64,000 bases of DNA. Origin: Pseudomonas fulva. GTDB taxonomy: Bacteria; Pseudomonadota; Gammaproteobacteria; Pseudomonadales; Pseudomonadaceae. The notes beneath the pieces were generated by a model. That model was given only the letters and a program-made list of their open reading frames with translations, searched no databases and was not told where the DNA came from. The DNA lies in assembly GCF_023517795.1 (NCBI RefSeq), contig NZ_CP082928.1, forward strand, positions 3,286,001-3,350,000. Direction: 5' to 3'. The position numbers and the translations under genes were made by a program. Positions 1 to 9,656 of the stretch are shown here, one piece after another (positions within the stretch are counted from its first letter, which is position 1; every line of letters begins with the position of its first letter).

Positions 1-181
1 TGCCGGAGAGGCGCGGCAACATGATATCCAATATCACCAGTGCGTAGCTCTGCGTGAGCGCCTGAACAATTCCTTGCTCTCCGTCATTTACGCAAGTCAC
101 GGCAAAACCCTCGCCCCAAAAGTATCGGGAGAGCATCGCGGTCAGTTCGGTGTCGTCATCGACCAGCAGTAGCTTGATCAT
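1..181 (-). CDS. Response regulator, receiver domain (partial)
   Basis: Partial gene reading leftwards off the window; only the first 60 codons are present. The translated start MIKLLLVDDDTELTAMLSRY has the acidic DDD cluster of a CheY-like receiver domain, and the phosphoacceptor Asp lies in LVILDIMLPRLSG. This is the N-terminus of a two-component response regulator; the start resembles the CpxR/OmpR type, but the output domain is outside the window. It diverges from the MacAB-type pump at 417, so control of that pump is plausible but inferred. A sensor kinase would be expected further left. Confidence 0.85.
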   Translation of the reverse strand, partial: MIKLLLVDDDTELTAMLSRYFWGEGFAVTCVNDGEQGIVQALTQSYALVILDIMLPRLSG

Positions 182-416
182 GAGCGAATTATTTCAGATA
201 TCCATCCAAAAAACAGTGGTGGATCGACCACTTTTACCCAGCTTAACGCTTCAAGACCGCCGTTGACATTGGATGGGGATAAGCTCTTCTCCCAGTTACA
301 GGTGTCATCGCTATGCACTTTCAAGTCTTGGCCTAAGACGCCAATCCATCCACCTCAACTGTCATGCGTATGGCTGCGGTGATAAGTAATTTTTCTTTGA
401 AAAGAATTGGCTTTCC
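182..416. other. Divergent intergenic region, regulator / efflux operon
   Basis: This 235-base stretch separates the response-regulator start from macA and must hold both promoters. It is fairly AT-rich near the macA end. I see no convincing palindromic operator and no RNA gene. Confidence 0.4.
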
Positions 417-1628
417 ATGAGTGGCGCAAAGAAAAAAAAACAGCACTTTCGGCTGGTTATCGGCTTGGTCGCATTGGGTCTGGCTATCTACGGCATAGGG
501 TCAGTGCTCAAGTCCGATCCAAGTCCGGAGTTACTTGCTGCGCCGGTGACACGTGGCGATATCTCGCAGACCATCGAGGCGACGGGAACAATCAAGCCGT
601 CCAATCTGGTAGGGGTCGGCGCACAAGCCTCAGGGCGTATAGAAAGACTCAACGTCAAACTGGGTGACCATGTCGCTGCAGGCGATCTGATCGCCGAGAT
701 CGATTCACGCACGCAGCGTAACGCACTGACCAAGGCGCAAGCCGCGCTCGAAAACGCAAGAGCCAACCGACAGGTTCAGGTCGCCAACTTGCGCGAGTAC
801 GAATTGGCGCATGCACGGCAACGCACAATGCTGGCTGCCGATGCCACCTCGCAGGCTGACTATGACAGCGCCAAGGCGCGACTCGAATCCACCCGTGCCC
901 AAATCAAGGCGCTTGACGCCGACATTGCACAGCAGCAGACCGAGGTCGCGAATGCGCGCACCAACCTAGAGTACACAAAGATCACTGCACCGATCACGGG
1001 CACCGTACTTTCCGTCGTGTCCAAGCAAGGACAGACAGTCAATGCTGCGCTCAGCACACCCACTATCGTGATGCTCGGGGACTTGTCGACGATGACGGTC
1101 TATGCAGAGGTATCCGAAGCGGATGTGGTTCACACCCAAGTAGGCCAGGAGGTTTACTTCACTATTCTGGGCAAACCCGGACAACGCTACACCAGTCAGT
1201 TGCGCGACATCGCACCTGCGCCTGAGTCGGTCGTTGATGAGGAAAGCAGCAGCACCTCTTCGGCCACAGACTTGGCGGTTTACTACCATGGACTATTCGA
1301 TGTAAGTAACCCCAAGGGTGATTTGCGAACCTACATGACCGCGCACGTGAGCATCGTGATGGACAAGGCGAGTGGGGTCTTAATCATTCCGTCCGCCGCA
1401 CTCAGTGACGATGTCGAGGGGGGGCGCCACACTGTTCGCGTGCTTGATGACAGCGATCGCCCCCATGAGCGAACGGTGCTCATCGGACTCGACAACGGTG
1501 CCGAGGTTGAAGTTCAGGAGGGACTGCAAGAGGGAGAGCGCGTGGTCATCGGCGAAGCTAACAACGCTGATTCAAAGCTCGCACAAAATAGTCCAGCGCC
1601 TGCCGGCATGCCTGCGCCCCCGCTATGA
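417..1628 (+). CDS. macA: MacA-like periplasmic adaptor protein
   Basis: Membrane fusion protein of a tripartite ABC efflux system, 403 residues. A basic N-terminus is followed by one membrane anchor (about residues 11-31), a lipoyl/barrel-sandwich half (GVGAQASGRIERL), a long alpha-helical hairpin (about 95-175), the second lipoyl half (YTKITAPITGTVLSV) and beta-barrel and membrane-proximal domains. Length and order fit MacA/PvdR-type adaptors. The stop overlaps the next start by 4 bases (ATGA), so it is translationally coupled to the MacB-like ABC transporter. Candidate substrates of such pumps are macrolides, lipopeptides or siderophores; the sequence does not say which. A PvdRT-OpmQ-like role is an alternative, but no pyoverdine genes are seen nearby. 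Confidence 0.88.
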   Translation: MSGAKKKKQHFRLVIGLVALGLAIYGIGSVLKSDPSPELLAAPVTRGDISQTIEATGTIKPSNLVGVGAQASGRIERLNVKLGDHVAAGDLIAEIDSRTQRNALTKAQAALENARANRQVQVANLREYELAHARQRTMLAADATSQADYDSAKARLESTRAQIKALDADIAQQQTEVANARTNLEYTKITAPITGTVLSVVSKQGQTVNAALSTPTIVMLGDLSTMTVYAEVSEADVVHTQVGQEVYFTILGKPGQRYTSQLRDIAPAPESVVDEESSSTSSATDLAVYYHGLFDVSNPKGDLRTYMTAHVSIVMDKASGVLIIPSAALSDDVEGGRHTVRVLDDSDRPHERTVLIGLDNGAEVEVQEGLQEGERVVIGEANNADSKLAQNSPAPAGMPAPPL

Positions 1629-3595
1629 ACTCGATCATGAACGACGCGTTGATTCAGGTGCGCCGATTGCAGCGCGAGTACCCGACGGGTGACGAGACCC
1701 TGGTCGTTCTTAACGACGTGGATCTGGACATTCGTGCGGGAGAAATGGTGGCCATCGTCGGCCAGTCCGGTTCAGGCAAGTCGACACTTATGAACATCCT
1801 GGGTTGCCTGGATCGCCCTACGTCTGGCAGTTACCGCTTTGGGGGCCGCGAGACGGGTGGCATGGAGCCAGATGAACTGGCGACTTTACGTCGCGAGCAT
1901 TTCGGCTTTATTTTTCAGCGCTACCACCTGCTGGGCGAACTCAGCGCCACGGGCAATGTCGAGGTGCCAGCGATATACGCGGGCATGGGGGCGCACTCGC
2001 GTAGAGCGCGCTCGCAACATCTGCTTGCCCGGCTTGGGCTCTCACAGCGCTCGGAGCACACACCCAGTCAGCTCTCCGGAGGCCAGCAGCAACGCGTCTC
2101 TATTGCTCGAGCGCTGATGAACGGCGGCGACATTATCCTGGCCGATGAGCCGACGGGCGCGCTGGACTCGCGTTCTGGCGCTGAGGTCATGACCATCCTC
2201 AAAGAGCTACACGCCGAGGGGCATACCATCGTGCTAGTGACTCACGATATGGGGGTGGCCGAGCACGCCCAACGGGTCATCGAGCTTCGCGACGGCCGCA
2301 TCGTGGCCGATCGGCGCAAGCCCGAAAGTGGTTCTGAGGCCAAGGAACAAGGCCTGCGCGCACATGCGCCGCAGAGCAACAGCCAATGGCAGGCGGCACG
2401 AGACCGCCTTTTGGAGGCTTTTCGCATGGCGCTGCTGGCAATGAATGCGCACCGCATGCGCACATTCTTGACGATGCTCGGCATCATCATTGGCATCGCC
2501 TCGGTTGTCTCCGTGGTTGCACTGGGAGCAGGGGCACAGCAGCAGATCCTGTCGAGCATTTCTTCTCTGGGAACAAACACGATCGACATCTTTCCGGGCA
2601 GCGGCTTCGGCGATCTCAAATCGAAGAAAATCGAAACGCTTATGCCCGGCGACGTTGAGGCCCTCGCCAAACAGCGCTATGTGGATGGTGCGACCCCGAA
2701 TGTTTCGACCTCGGTGACCGCGCAATATGGCAACCAGTCGGCAACGGCGTCTGTGAACGGCGTGGGCTATGGCTATTTCATCACGCGTGGCATGGAGGTC
2801 GAGCGGGGCCGATTTTTTCGCGCCGATGCAGTCAATCGTCTTCAACAAGTGGTCGTCATCGACCAGAACATGAAAGAGCGCTTTTTCGCAAGGCAAGAGG
2901 AACCCATCGGAAAGATCATTCTTCTCGGCAAAGTGCCGGCCAGGGTGGTCGCCGTTGCTAAAAAGCAGAACAACGCGATGGGTGATACCTCAGCCTTGAA
3001 TGTCTGGGTGCCCTACACAGTGGTCAGCTCACGCATGCTTGGCCAGCAACATCTGTCCAGCGTCACCGTGCGAGTGGCGGACAACATGTCCATGAGCGCC
3101 GCTGAAAATGCGATCGGCAGCCTGTTGGAACGCCGTCATGGCACGCGCGACTTCTACATGAGCAACAGTGAACAGATACGCGAGACGATTGAGAAAACCA
3201 CGGGAACGATGCGGGTCATGATTGGCGCCATTGCCGCCATCGCCCTCGTGGTAGGCGGCATTGGTGTGATGAACATTATGCTGGTCTCGGTGACGGAGCG
3301 CACTAGGGAAATTGGGGTTCGCATGGCGGTGGGGGCGCGGCAAAGCGACATCCAGCAGCAGTTCCTGATCGAGTCGGTCATTGTTTGCCTGCTTGGCGGC
3401 ATGGCTGGAGTGGGGGTGGCACTTACCTTGGGGGCAGCTCTCGATGCCGCTCAGATCGGCTTCTCCCTAGTGTTTTCCACGACCTCAATCATCTCTGCGT
3501 TCGCTTGCTCATCGCTGATCGGCATCGTGTTCGGATTCATGCCCGCACGCAGCGCAGCCCGACTTGACCCCGTAGAGGCTTTGTCTCGCGAATGA
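1625..3595 (+). CDS. macB: MacB-like ABC transporter, fused ATPase-permease
   Basis: A 656-residue inner-membrane efflux ATPase. The N-terminal nucleotide-binding domain has Walker [10 protein letters not shown], the signature LSGGQQQR, Walker [13 protein letters not shown] and the H-loop VTHD. A linker leads to a first membrane helix (about residues 280-305), a large periplasmic domain, and three C-terminal helices ending in the FtsX-like region [14 protein letters not shown]. This is the standard MacB/PvdT layout, in which ATP hydrolysis drives a periplasmic domain that pushes substrates through the adaptor and outer membrane channel. It overlaps macA and the downstream outer membrane factor by 4 bases each, so the three form one operon. 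A second Met four codons later is an alternative start. Confidence 0.92.
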   Translation: MNSIMNDALIQVRRLQREYPTGDETLVVLNDVDLDIRAGEMVAIVGQSGSGKSTLMNILGCLDRPTSGSYRFGGRETGGMEPDELATLRREHFGFIFQRYHLLGELSATGNVEVPAIYAGMGAHSRRARSQHLLARLGLSQRSEHTPSQLSGGQQQRVSIARALMNGGDIILADEPTGALDSRSGAEVMTILKELHAEGHTIVLVTHDMGVAEHAQRVIELRDGRIVADRRKPESGSEAKEQGLRAHAPQSNSQWQAARDRLLEAFRMALLAMNAHRMRTFLTMLGIIIGIASVVSVVALGAGAQQQILSSISSLGTNTIDIFPGSGFGDLKSKKIETLMPGDVEALAKQRYVDGATPNVSTSVTAQYGNQSATASVNGVGYGYFITRGMEVERGRFFRADAVNRLQQVVVIDQNMKERFFARQEEPIGKIILLGKVPARVVAVAKKQNNAMGDTSALNVWVPYTVVSSRMLGQQHLSSVTVRVADNMSMSAAENAIGSLLERRHGTRDFYMSNSEQIRETIEKTTGTMRVMIGAIAAIALVVGGIGVMNIMLVSVTERTREIGVRMAVGARQSDIQQQFLIESVIVCLLGGMAGVGVALTLGAALDAAQIGFSLVFSTTSIISAFACSSLIGIVFGFMPARSAARLDPVEALSRE

Positions 3596-5085
3596 CGTAT
3601 TTTTCTAAATCCTCACTGCTGTTGGCGATGTGTCTGGCCGGCTGCACCACTGGCGATCAGTATCGTCAACAGGTCGCGCCACTCGAAGCCCCTTTGCATT
3701 ACGGCCAACGGGATTTCGCTGGCAGTGGCAGCAGGCAGGTTGTGGCAACTGGCGCGACCTTTCCTGCGCAAGCGGTGACCGAAGATCCCTGGTGGGAGAG
3801 CTTCTGGGATCTACGCCTCAATCGCCTGGTCGATCAGGCCCTGAGGGTGAACTCAGACCTTGCCTCGGCCGGATTTGCATTACGCAAAGCACGCTTGTCC
3901 GTTGGGTTGGCGAGCAATGACCTGCTCCCGCAGCCCAGCGCGGATCTCTCGGGCAACGCGAGCCGTCGACTTGATTCGAGCGACAACACGACGCATCAGT
4001 ACGGCAGTACGAACTCTCTGAGTTGGGAGATTGATCTGTGGGGACGCTTGCGCGCAGCACGCGACGCGAAGCGCTGGGCAGCCGAAGCCAGCGCGCAGGA
4101 TTTGCAGTACACGGCACTGTCGTTGGTTGCGGACGTCTGCCGCGATTACTGGACGCTCGCTTATCTCAACCAGTCCATCTCGGCGGGTGAAGAGAACCTG
4201 ACAGAGTTGTCGCGTATCGTCGAGTTGGTCAGCGTACAGCGTCAGGCAGGTCAGGTCTCTCTTCTGGAGCTGCGCGAAGCGCAGCAGAATTTGGAGAGCG
4301 AGCTGGCGGCACAGAGTGCGCTGGTGCAGCAACGCGAGGAGACGCGCAATGCCATCGCAGCCCTCTTGGATGGCCAATCGCTTCCGCTGAACGACGAACC
4401 GCAGACTCTATCGGATGCACAGATGCTCACCGTCGAAGAGGGCTTGCCAGCGGAGCTATTGGGTCGCCGCCCCGACCTGCGCGCCGCTGAGCTGCGCTTG
4501 CGCGAATCGCTGATTGAAGTCGATGTGACGGCTCGCAGCTATTACCCCAGGTTGAGCCTTACAGGTTCCATGGAGAGTGGAGGCACGTCGCTTGGTAGTG
4601 TGTTGAGCAACCCGGTGGCCACCTTGGGGGCAGGGCTGAGTCTGCCATTTCTCAACCTGGGTCAGATGAAGTTCAACACCGAGATCGCCGGCACCACTTA
4701 CCTGCAGTCAGCCAGCCAGTTTCGGACGACGCTCTACGAAGCCCTGAAAGAAGTCCAAGACTCGCTTTCGGCACGAGACCAGTATGCGCTGCAGATTGGC
4801 GCGAAGGCGCGTTCATTCGATGCGGCTGTCGATGTAGAGCGAATGTACGAGGTGCGCTATCGCACTGGAGCCAGCACGCTGCGCACCTGGCTGGATGCTC
4901 GCCGCACGCTCAGAAACAGCGAACTCGCGCTGGCGCAGGCACGGCGCGATCTACTCATTAACGATGTGTCTCTGATGCTTGCTCTCGGCGGCAGCCTATC
5001 CGTGAATTTGGGGGTGACGTCTCGATCTTCACTGTCGGAAGACGCTGAGAAAATTGCTCATCTTCCCTCTGTTTCACATCAATGA
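3592..5085 (+). CDS. Outer membrane efflux lipoprotein, NodT/OprM family
   Basis: A 497-residue outer membrane factor. The N-terminus has a signal peptide and lipobox (LAGC, Cys at residue 18), then two related TolC repeats of long helices; LLGRRPDLRAAELRLRES is the conserved motif that opens the second half in NodT-type channels. It should form the trimeric outer membrane exit duct for the MacAB-type pump encoded just upstream, whose stop it overlaps by 4 bases. This completes a tripartite system comparable in order to PvdR-PvdT-OpmQ. The substrate cannot be deduced. Confidence 0.9.
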   Translation: MTYFSKSSLLLAMCLAGCTTGDQYRQQVAPLEAPLHYGQRDFAGSGSRQVVATGATFPAQAVTEDPWWESFWDLRLNRLVDQALRVNSDLASAGFALRKARLSVGLASNDLLPQPSADLSGNASRRLDSSDNTTHQYGSTNSLSWEIDLWGRLRAARDAKRWAAEASAQDLQYTALSLVADVCRDYWTLAYLNQSISAGEENLTELSRIVELVSVQRQAGQVSLLELREAQQNLESELAAQSALVQQREETRNAIAALLDGQSLPLNDEPQTLSDAQMLTVEEGLPAELLGRRPDLRAAELRLRESLIEVDVTARSYYPRLSLTGSMESGGTSLGSVLSNPVATLGAGLSLPFLNLGQMKFNTEIAGTTYLQSASQFRTTLYEALKEVQDSLSARDQYALQIGAKARSFDAAVDVERMYEVRYRTGASTLRTWLDARRTLRNSELALAQARRDLLINDVSLMLALGGSLSVNLGVTSRSSLSEDAEKIAHLPSVSHQ

Positions 5086-5093
5086 GGTGGCAT

Positions 5094-5324
5094 ATGAATC
5101 ATCGGCCAAATCAAGTCTTCGGTCGCATAATTGGCACCAGCAGACTACTGGAAATCCTTGCCAAATGCGGTGTCGGCCTGTCCGTCGTTGCAACGCTTTC
5201 AGCGTGTGTCCCCTTGGTTCCTGCCCCACCGCCGCCCGCTCCTGCGGGGCCTCCCGTCTTGGTTCCTGGGCCCGGCCCAGCGCCTGGCCACAGGTACCAT
5301 CCCACCGCCGAGCCATGGAAATAG
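5094..5324 (+). CDS. Small proline-rich lipoprotein
   Basis: A 76-residue predicted lipoprotein: an N-terminal basic segment, a hydrophobic stretch (KCGVGLSVVATLSAC) ending in a lipobox Cys, then a short tail rich in Pro, Ala and Gly. A GAGGTGG Shine-Dalgarno-like sequence lies just before the ATG at 5094. It starts 8 bases after the outer membrane factor and overlaps the first pqiA start by about 10 bases, so it looks co-transcribed. I do not recognise a family. The overlap of an unrelated frame with a long GC-rich ORF means it could be a chance ORF, but the ribosome site and lipobox together favour a real gene. Confidence 0.5.
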   Translation: MNHRPNQVFGRIIGTSRLLEILAKCGVGLSVVATLSACVPLVPAPPPPAPAGPPVLVPGPGPAPGHRYHPTAEPWK

Positions 5325-5962
5325 ACCGTATGGGCGACCAAGAGCGTTCCTTGGGTTTGAGTGTTCGCTGGCTAATATGCGAACACTGCGATTCATTGTA
5401 CGGGAGGATACCGTTACAGCCGGGTCAGGTGATCGAATGCACGCGCTGCGGTGCGGTACTCGAACGTCATCGACTCATGAGCATCCAGGCTCACCTGGCT
5501 TTGTCCATCACTGCCGCGTTGCTGTTCGTATTTAGCAATACGCTGCCGCTCCTTACCATAAATATACAAGGCCTAACCAACCAGACTACCTTGTCGCAGT
5601 CGGTTTTCGCGTTGGGACATGGCCTGATCATGCCCGTTGCGATTGTCGCGGGTGCGACTGTGATTCTTGTGCCGATGGTGCAGATTGCATTGTTGTGCTG
5701 GTTATACGGTCATGCTTGCTACGGAAGGGTCGCGCCCGGTTTCAGGGTTTGCATGCGCGCAATCGAACGATTGCGCCCTTGGAACATGCTTGAGGTCTGT
5801 CTGCTTGGCATCCTGGTGGCTCTGATCAAGCTTGCCGGCATGCTCGACGTGCACCCCGGATTCGGCTTGTGGACTTTGAGCATGCTTGCGGTATTGCTGA
5901 TACTCGTTTCAGACAAGAGCGTCCGATACCTTTGGGAAGACTTCAGGGAGCAGCTGAAATGA
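5315..5962 (+). CDS. pqiA: PqiA-domain membrane protein, first half
   Basis: A 215-residue inner-membrane protein. A zinc-ribbon-like CxxC...CxxC (CEHCDSLYG, then CTRCGAVL) is followed by four predicted membrane helices typical of one PqiA domain. PqiA works with the MCE protein PqiB and lipoprotein PqiC in lipid transport between the membranes. In E. coli PqiA has two such domains in one chain; here they are two genes overlapping by 4 bases. I chose the ATG at 5315; the ATG at 5330 has a slightly better spaced GGAA upstream and is a real alternative. Confidence 0.85.
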   Translation: MEIDRMGDQERSLGLSVRWLICEHCDSLYGRIPLQPGQVIECTRCGAVLERHRLMSIQAHLALSITAALLFVFSNTLPLLTINIQGLTNQTTLSQSVFALGHGLIMPVAIVAGATVILVPMVQIALLCWLYGHACYGRVAPGFRVCMRAIERLRPWNMLEVCLLGILVALIKLAGMLDVHPGFGLWTLSMLAVLLILVSDKSVRYLWEDFREQLK

Positions 5963-6573
5963 CGGCTCTCGCCTATGCGCGTCAACTCGGCCTGGGGCTC
6001 TGCCATGATTGTGCGAATGTCTGCCGGATAAATGTGCACAGCTGTCCTCGCTGCGGGGCTAGAGTCCATGCGCGTAAGCCTGACAGTTACGCCCGTAGCT
6101 GGGCGCTGTTGATTGCGGCGCTGGTTTTCTACGTTCCCGCCAACGTTCTACCTGTAATGCGTACCAATCTGCTGGGCAGCGCTGCGGAAAGTACCATCAT
6201 GAGCGGTGTTGTGGAGTTCTGGAAACATGGCTCATGGGACATCGCGGCGCTGATCTTCTTTGCCAGTATGGTGGTTCCCTGCCTCAAGTTCATCGCGCTG
6301 GGCATTCTACTGGTCTCGTGTCAGTCCAAGAGTCTCTGGGCCATGCGCGAACGTGCGCAACTCTATCGATTCATAGAGTTGATCGGCTACTGGTCGATGT
6401 TGGATGTTCTGGTGGTGGCGCTGGTCGCCGCGTTAGTGCAGTTCCGTTCGTTGAGTTCCATAGAGCCGCTGCTGGGTATCGTTTTCTTCGGCCTAGTGGT
6501 CGTCCTGACGATGCTCTCCGCCATGGCTTTCGATCCACGTCTGATCTGGGATGCAGAGGCTGAAAATGTCTGA
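5959..6573 (+). CDS. pqiA: PqiA-domain membrane protein, second half
   Basis: A 204-residue inner-membrane protein with its own cysteine pairs (LCHDCANVCRINVHSCPRCG) and four predicted membrane helices, matching the second PqiA domain. Its ATG overlaps the TGA of the first half (ATGA), and its end overlaps the pqiB start by 8 bases. The two proteins together probably correspond to one E. coli PqiA. The split arrangement is common in Pseudomonas as I recall, so I read it as two functional genes and not as a broken one. Confidence 0.85.
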   Translation: MTALAYARQLGLGLCHDCANVCRINVHSCPRCGARVHARKPDSYARSWALLIAALVFYVPANVLPVMRTNLLGSAAESTIMSGVVEFWKHGSWDIAALIFFASMVVPCLKFIALGILLVSCQSKSLWAMRERAQLYRFIELIGYWSMLDVLVVALVAALVQFRSLSSIEPLLGIVFFGLVVVLTMLSAMAFDPRLIWDAEAENV

Positions 6574-8233
6574 CTCTACGGTTTCCATTCCATCCGCGGC
6601 GGCACGGCCTGCCGTGAAAACTCGTCGCTATGTCGTCTCACTAATATGGCTGGTGCCCGTTGTCGCTGCTTTGATCGGTTTGTCGATGTTGATCAGCAGC
6701 AGCTTGGAGCAGGGGCCAGTGATCACCATCAGCTTCCAGACGGCCGAAGGGCTAGAGGCGAACAAGACACAGGTCAAGTACAAGAACGTGGTCATCGGCC
6801 AGGTTATCGCCATCACCCTGGCGCCGGATCGCAGTCATGTGGTCGCCACGATTGAACTCAAGGCCACGGCGCAGTCATTTACCGCCGAAGACTCCTTGTT
6901 TTGGGTGGTACGCCCACGGATCGGGGCAGGGGGCGTTTCCGGGATAGATACTCTGCTTTCCGGTGCATTCATCGGTGCAGATGCCGGCGAGGCGAAAAAG
7001 ACCATGCGTGCCTTTGTCGGTCTGGAGACTCCGCCGCCGATCACTTACGGGGAGCAGGGCAAGCGATTCAAGCTGTCCACCGAGGATCTGGGCTCACTGG
7101 ATATCGGGTCACCAGTTTATTACAGGCAAATCAAGGTAGGGCAGGTGGTGTCATATCGACTGGCCGACGATGGCAAAGGGGTAGACGTTGAGGTTTTCGT
7201 GCGAACCCCCAACGACCAGTACGTGACCTCGGATACACGCTTTTGGAACGCCAGCGGTGTCGATGTCAGCGTGGGTGCCAATGGCCTGAAGGTCAACACC
7301 GAATCGCTATCGACCATTCTAGCGGGGGGGCTGGCGTTCATTGAGCCCCGTTACAGTCCTGACGCCAAGCCGGCCCGAGAGGGTGACCGTTTCGAGCTGT
7401 TCAGTGACCAGGAGTCAGCGCTGGCTCCGCCCGATGGTGAGGCTCACTACATCAACATGAGTTTCAAGCAACCGCTGCGCGGGCTTGTGCAGAACGCACC
7501 GGTGGAGTTTTTAGGGGTAAGCATCGGTCGTGTCGTTTCGGTCAACCTTGACTACGATCCGGCCAGCAAGGGTTTCATGAGTCAGGTCGGTGCGGTCATC
7601 TATCCTGAGCGTCTGGGCAAGGCCAACGAGAAGCTGCTTTCGATCATGGGGGCGCAGGGCGAAGAGGGGGCCGCACGGTTGCTGCAGACGTTCGTCAAGC
7701 AGGGGCTGCGTGCGCAAGCCAAGAGCAGCAACCTACTTACCGGCCAACTGTATGTATCGCTGAGTTTCATCACCGGCGCCATGCCGGTCGATTTCGACGT
7801 GGCCGCTCGACCGCTGAGGATTCCCACGGTGCCCGGTGATCTCGATAAGGTTCAGGAGCAATTGCAGGGCATTGTCGAGAAAGTGAGCAAATTACCGCTG
7901 GATGAGATCGCTGGCAATCTCAACCGTAGTTTGAGTGAACTAAACAGGACGTTGCGGCAAGTGAACGGCGAGTTACTGCCTCAGGTTAACGATACCTTGG
8001 CCGGCCTCAGCACCAGCCTAGACTCCGTCAACGCGGCGCTTGCTGAGGACTCGCCGGAGCGCCAGCAGCTGGGCCAGATAGTTAGTGAGTTCCAGCGAAC
8101 TGCCCGCTCTGTACGTGTATTGTCTGATTTCCTGACGCGCAATCCAGAGTCCCTGATACGGGGGCGCGGTATTCAACGAAGCGTGGAGGCCTATGAGGCA
8201 CCCTCGAGCGTACCTGTTCTGGATCAGGAGTAG
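6566..8233 (+). CDS. pqiB: PqiB-like MCE-domain intermembrane transport protein
   Basis: A 555-residue protein: one N-terminal membrane anchor (about residues 25-48), three MCE domains in tandem (around 50-145, 165-260 and 290-400; the first begins ITISFQTAEGLEANKTQVKYKN), and a helical C-terminal region of alternating hydrophobic residues. This is the PqiB/YebT layout, in which stacked MCE rings and a coiled needle bridge the periplasm for lipid trafficking. I chose the ATG at 6566, which overlaps the pqiA stop; an upstream in-frame Met at 6551 is less likely. It is followed after 4 bases by the pqiC lipoprotein gene. Confidence 0.9.
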   Translation: MSDSTVSIPSAAARPAVKTRRYVVSLIWLVPVVAALIGLSMLISSSLEQGPVITISFQTAEGLEANKTQVKYKNVVIGQVIAITLAPDRSHVVATIELKATAQSFTAEDSLFWVVRPRIGAGGVSGIDTLLSGAFIGADAGEAKKTMRAFVGLETPPPITYGEQGKRFKLSTEDLGSLDIGSPVYYRQIKVGQVVSYRLADDGKGVDVEVFVRTPNDQYVTSDTRFWNASGVDVSVGANGLKVNTESLSTILAGGLAFIEPRYSPDAKPAREGDRFELFSDQESALAPPDGEAHYINMSFKQPLRGLVQNAPVEFLGVSIGRVVSVNLDYDPASKGFMSQVGAVIYPERLGKANEKLLSIMGAQGEEGAARLLQTFVKQGLRAQAKSSNLLTGQLYVSLSFITGAMPVDFDVAARPLRIPTVPGDLDKVQEQLQGIVEKVSKLPLDEIAGNLNRSLSELNRTLRQVNGELLPQVNDTLAGLSTSLDSVNAALAEDSPERQQLGQIVSEFQRTARSVRVLSDFLTRNPESLIRGRGIQRSVEAYEAPSSVPVLDQE

Positions 8234-8237
8234 TGCC

Positions 8238-8846
8238 ATGAAAACCCTCATCATCGTAGTGTTCGCCAGTATTGGCCTGTTTGGTTGTACGTCGCCAACG
8301 CCGAACTATTACACGCTGCAAGATGTGCTCGAAGAGACAGTGCCGTTGCCTTCCACCGCTGACTACCAGTTCGAGATGCTCGGCGTGCGCATGCCGGCCC
8401 AGGTCGATCTGCCGCAGCTCGTTGTACGGCGTGACCAGGGTCGTTTGGTGATCTTGGAGAGCGAGCGTTGGGCCACGCCGCTGGCTGACGAGTTTCACGA
8501 TGCTCTGACTGCTCGGCTTGAGCGCCGCTTGGGCGTGCGCGATATATCTGGGCTGGTCAAGGATCCAAAGCGAGCGACGTTGTCCGTTCGAGTCGACATC
8601 CGGCGTTTCGAATCGCTCCCTGGGAACTACGCGCTGCTGGATGCCATATGGCGTGTCAATCTACGCGCAGTCGGGCAGGCGCCGAAAGTTATCACCTGTT
8701 CGGGGCGCTTTCGTGAGCCTGCTGACATAGCATTGAGCAGCCTGGTGTTGGCGCACCAGAAGATTATTGATGAGCTCGCTACAGCCATCGCCGGTAACGC
8801 CGGGAAACTGCTGATTGATGTATCGCCTAGTTGTCAGGCGTTGTGA
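8238..8846 (+). CDS. pqiC: PqiC-like outer membrane lipoprotein
   Basis: A 202-residue lipoprotein of the PqiC/YmbA (ABC-type transport auxiliary) family. It has a signal peptide with lipobox LFGC (Cys about residue 15), then the family opening PNYYTLQ and a compact alpha/beta domain containing the LESERWATPLADEFHDAL stretch. PqiC sits on the inner face of the outer membrane and meets the tip of PqiB. Start taken at the ATG at 8238, which gives a normal signal peptide; a longer form overlapping pqiB is possible but has no lipoprotein signal at its N-terminus. Last gene of the pqi operon. Confidence 0.88.
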   Translation: MKTLIIVVFASIGLFGCTSPTPNYYTLQDVLEETVPLPSTADYQFEMLGVRMPAQVDLPQLVVRRDQGRLVILESERWATPLADEFHDALTARLERRLGVRDISGLVKDPKRATLSVRVDIRRFESLPGNYALLDAIWRVNLRAVGQAPKVITCSGRFREPADIALSSLVLAHQKIIDELATAIAGNAGKLLIDVSPSCQAL

Positions 8847-8946
8847 CACGAAAGTGGTGGGGTAGCCCGTTCGATCTAGCTGAGCTAGTAAGGCGATGGG
8901 CGGGCAGGTTGCGCATGCGCATAGAAAGACTTACATAGGGTTTCTT

Positions 8947-9564
8947 TCAATCCGGCTCTCGCAGTAGAAAATGGATGATATTGTTCACTTCATTTTCCAC
9001 GGCGGCCAAATCAAGGCCGGGGTTGCATAGCACGCGCAGCCGCAATCCCTCCATGATTGCAACAACTATCTGCATGCGAACATGAAGCTTATTTTCGTCA
9101 ATGCCAGCGGGGGCTCCCATTCGACGGACTTTTTGCTGGAAGCCACTGCCTATTTCACGATCCGATTGCTGAAGAATATCTCTTACAGCAGGATTCCGCG
9201 TCGCTTCGGCCGCCAGTTCCAGTGTGAGACTTGCATGGGCGGGATCAGTGCTGCGCTGAATCATTTTGCCGGTGTGTGTGGCTAATATCTCGGCCAGATC
9301 CTTGCCGACATTCTCCTCAAGATCTTGCTGCAAGTTGGCAATGTCATGCTCTTCGCGCTCGGCAATGGCCTGAACGATAGATTCCTTGCTGGCAAAAAAA
9401 TGATAGATATGACCAGCGCTCATGCCAGCAGCTCGAGAAATTCTGGCAATGCTCGTGCCATGAAATCCTTCTTTCCGGAAACACTCGGCTGCTGCATCCA
9501 ATAGTCTCTGACGGCTGAGCTCGGTTTTGCTCAAGGGCGTTTCTGTCGCGCCTGCGTCCTTCAT
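8947..9564 (-). CDS. TetR-family repressor, divergent from RND pump
   Basis: A 205-residue transcription factor. The N-terminal TetR helix-turn-helix is clear (residues about 13-60: RLLDAAAECFRKEGFHGTSI, then ISRAAGMSAGHIYHFFASKE), followed by an all-helical ligand-binding and dimer domain. It is divergent from the RND efflux operon starting at 9657; the 92-base space between them contains a near-perfect 26-bp palindrome, the natural operator. It probably represses the pump and itself and is released by a pump substrate. A second TetR gene lies at the far end of the same operon. Confidence 0.9.
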   Translation of the reverse strand: MKDAGATETPLSKTELSRQRLLDAAAECFRKEGFHGTSIARISRAAGMSAGHIYHFFASKESIVQAIAEREEHDIANLQQDLEENVGKDLAEILATHTGKMIQRSTDPAHASLTLELAAEATRNPAVRDILQQSDREIGSGFQQKVRRMGAPAGIDENKLHVRMQIVVAIMEGLRLRVLCNPGLDLAAVENEVNNIIHFLLREPD

Positions 9565-9620
9565 CTTTTCCTCCTGTCATAGTGGCGAACGCATTATGAG
9601 TTGAAATACCCTTGCAGGCA

Positions 9621-9646
9621 AAATAGAATGAATGTTCATTCTATTT
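9621..9646. promoter_or_regulatory. 26-bp palindromic operator of RND pump
   Basis: Two perfect 12-base arms (AAATAGAATGAA and TTCATTCTATTT) separated by TG. It lies 11 bases before the start of the adaptor gene and 57 bases before the divergent tetR start. Size, symmetry and position fit a TetR-type operator that covers both promoters. Confidence 0.75.
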
Positions 9647-9656
9647 ATGGCTTTCC

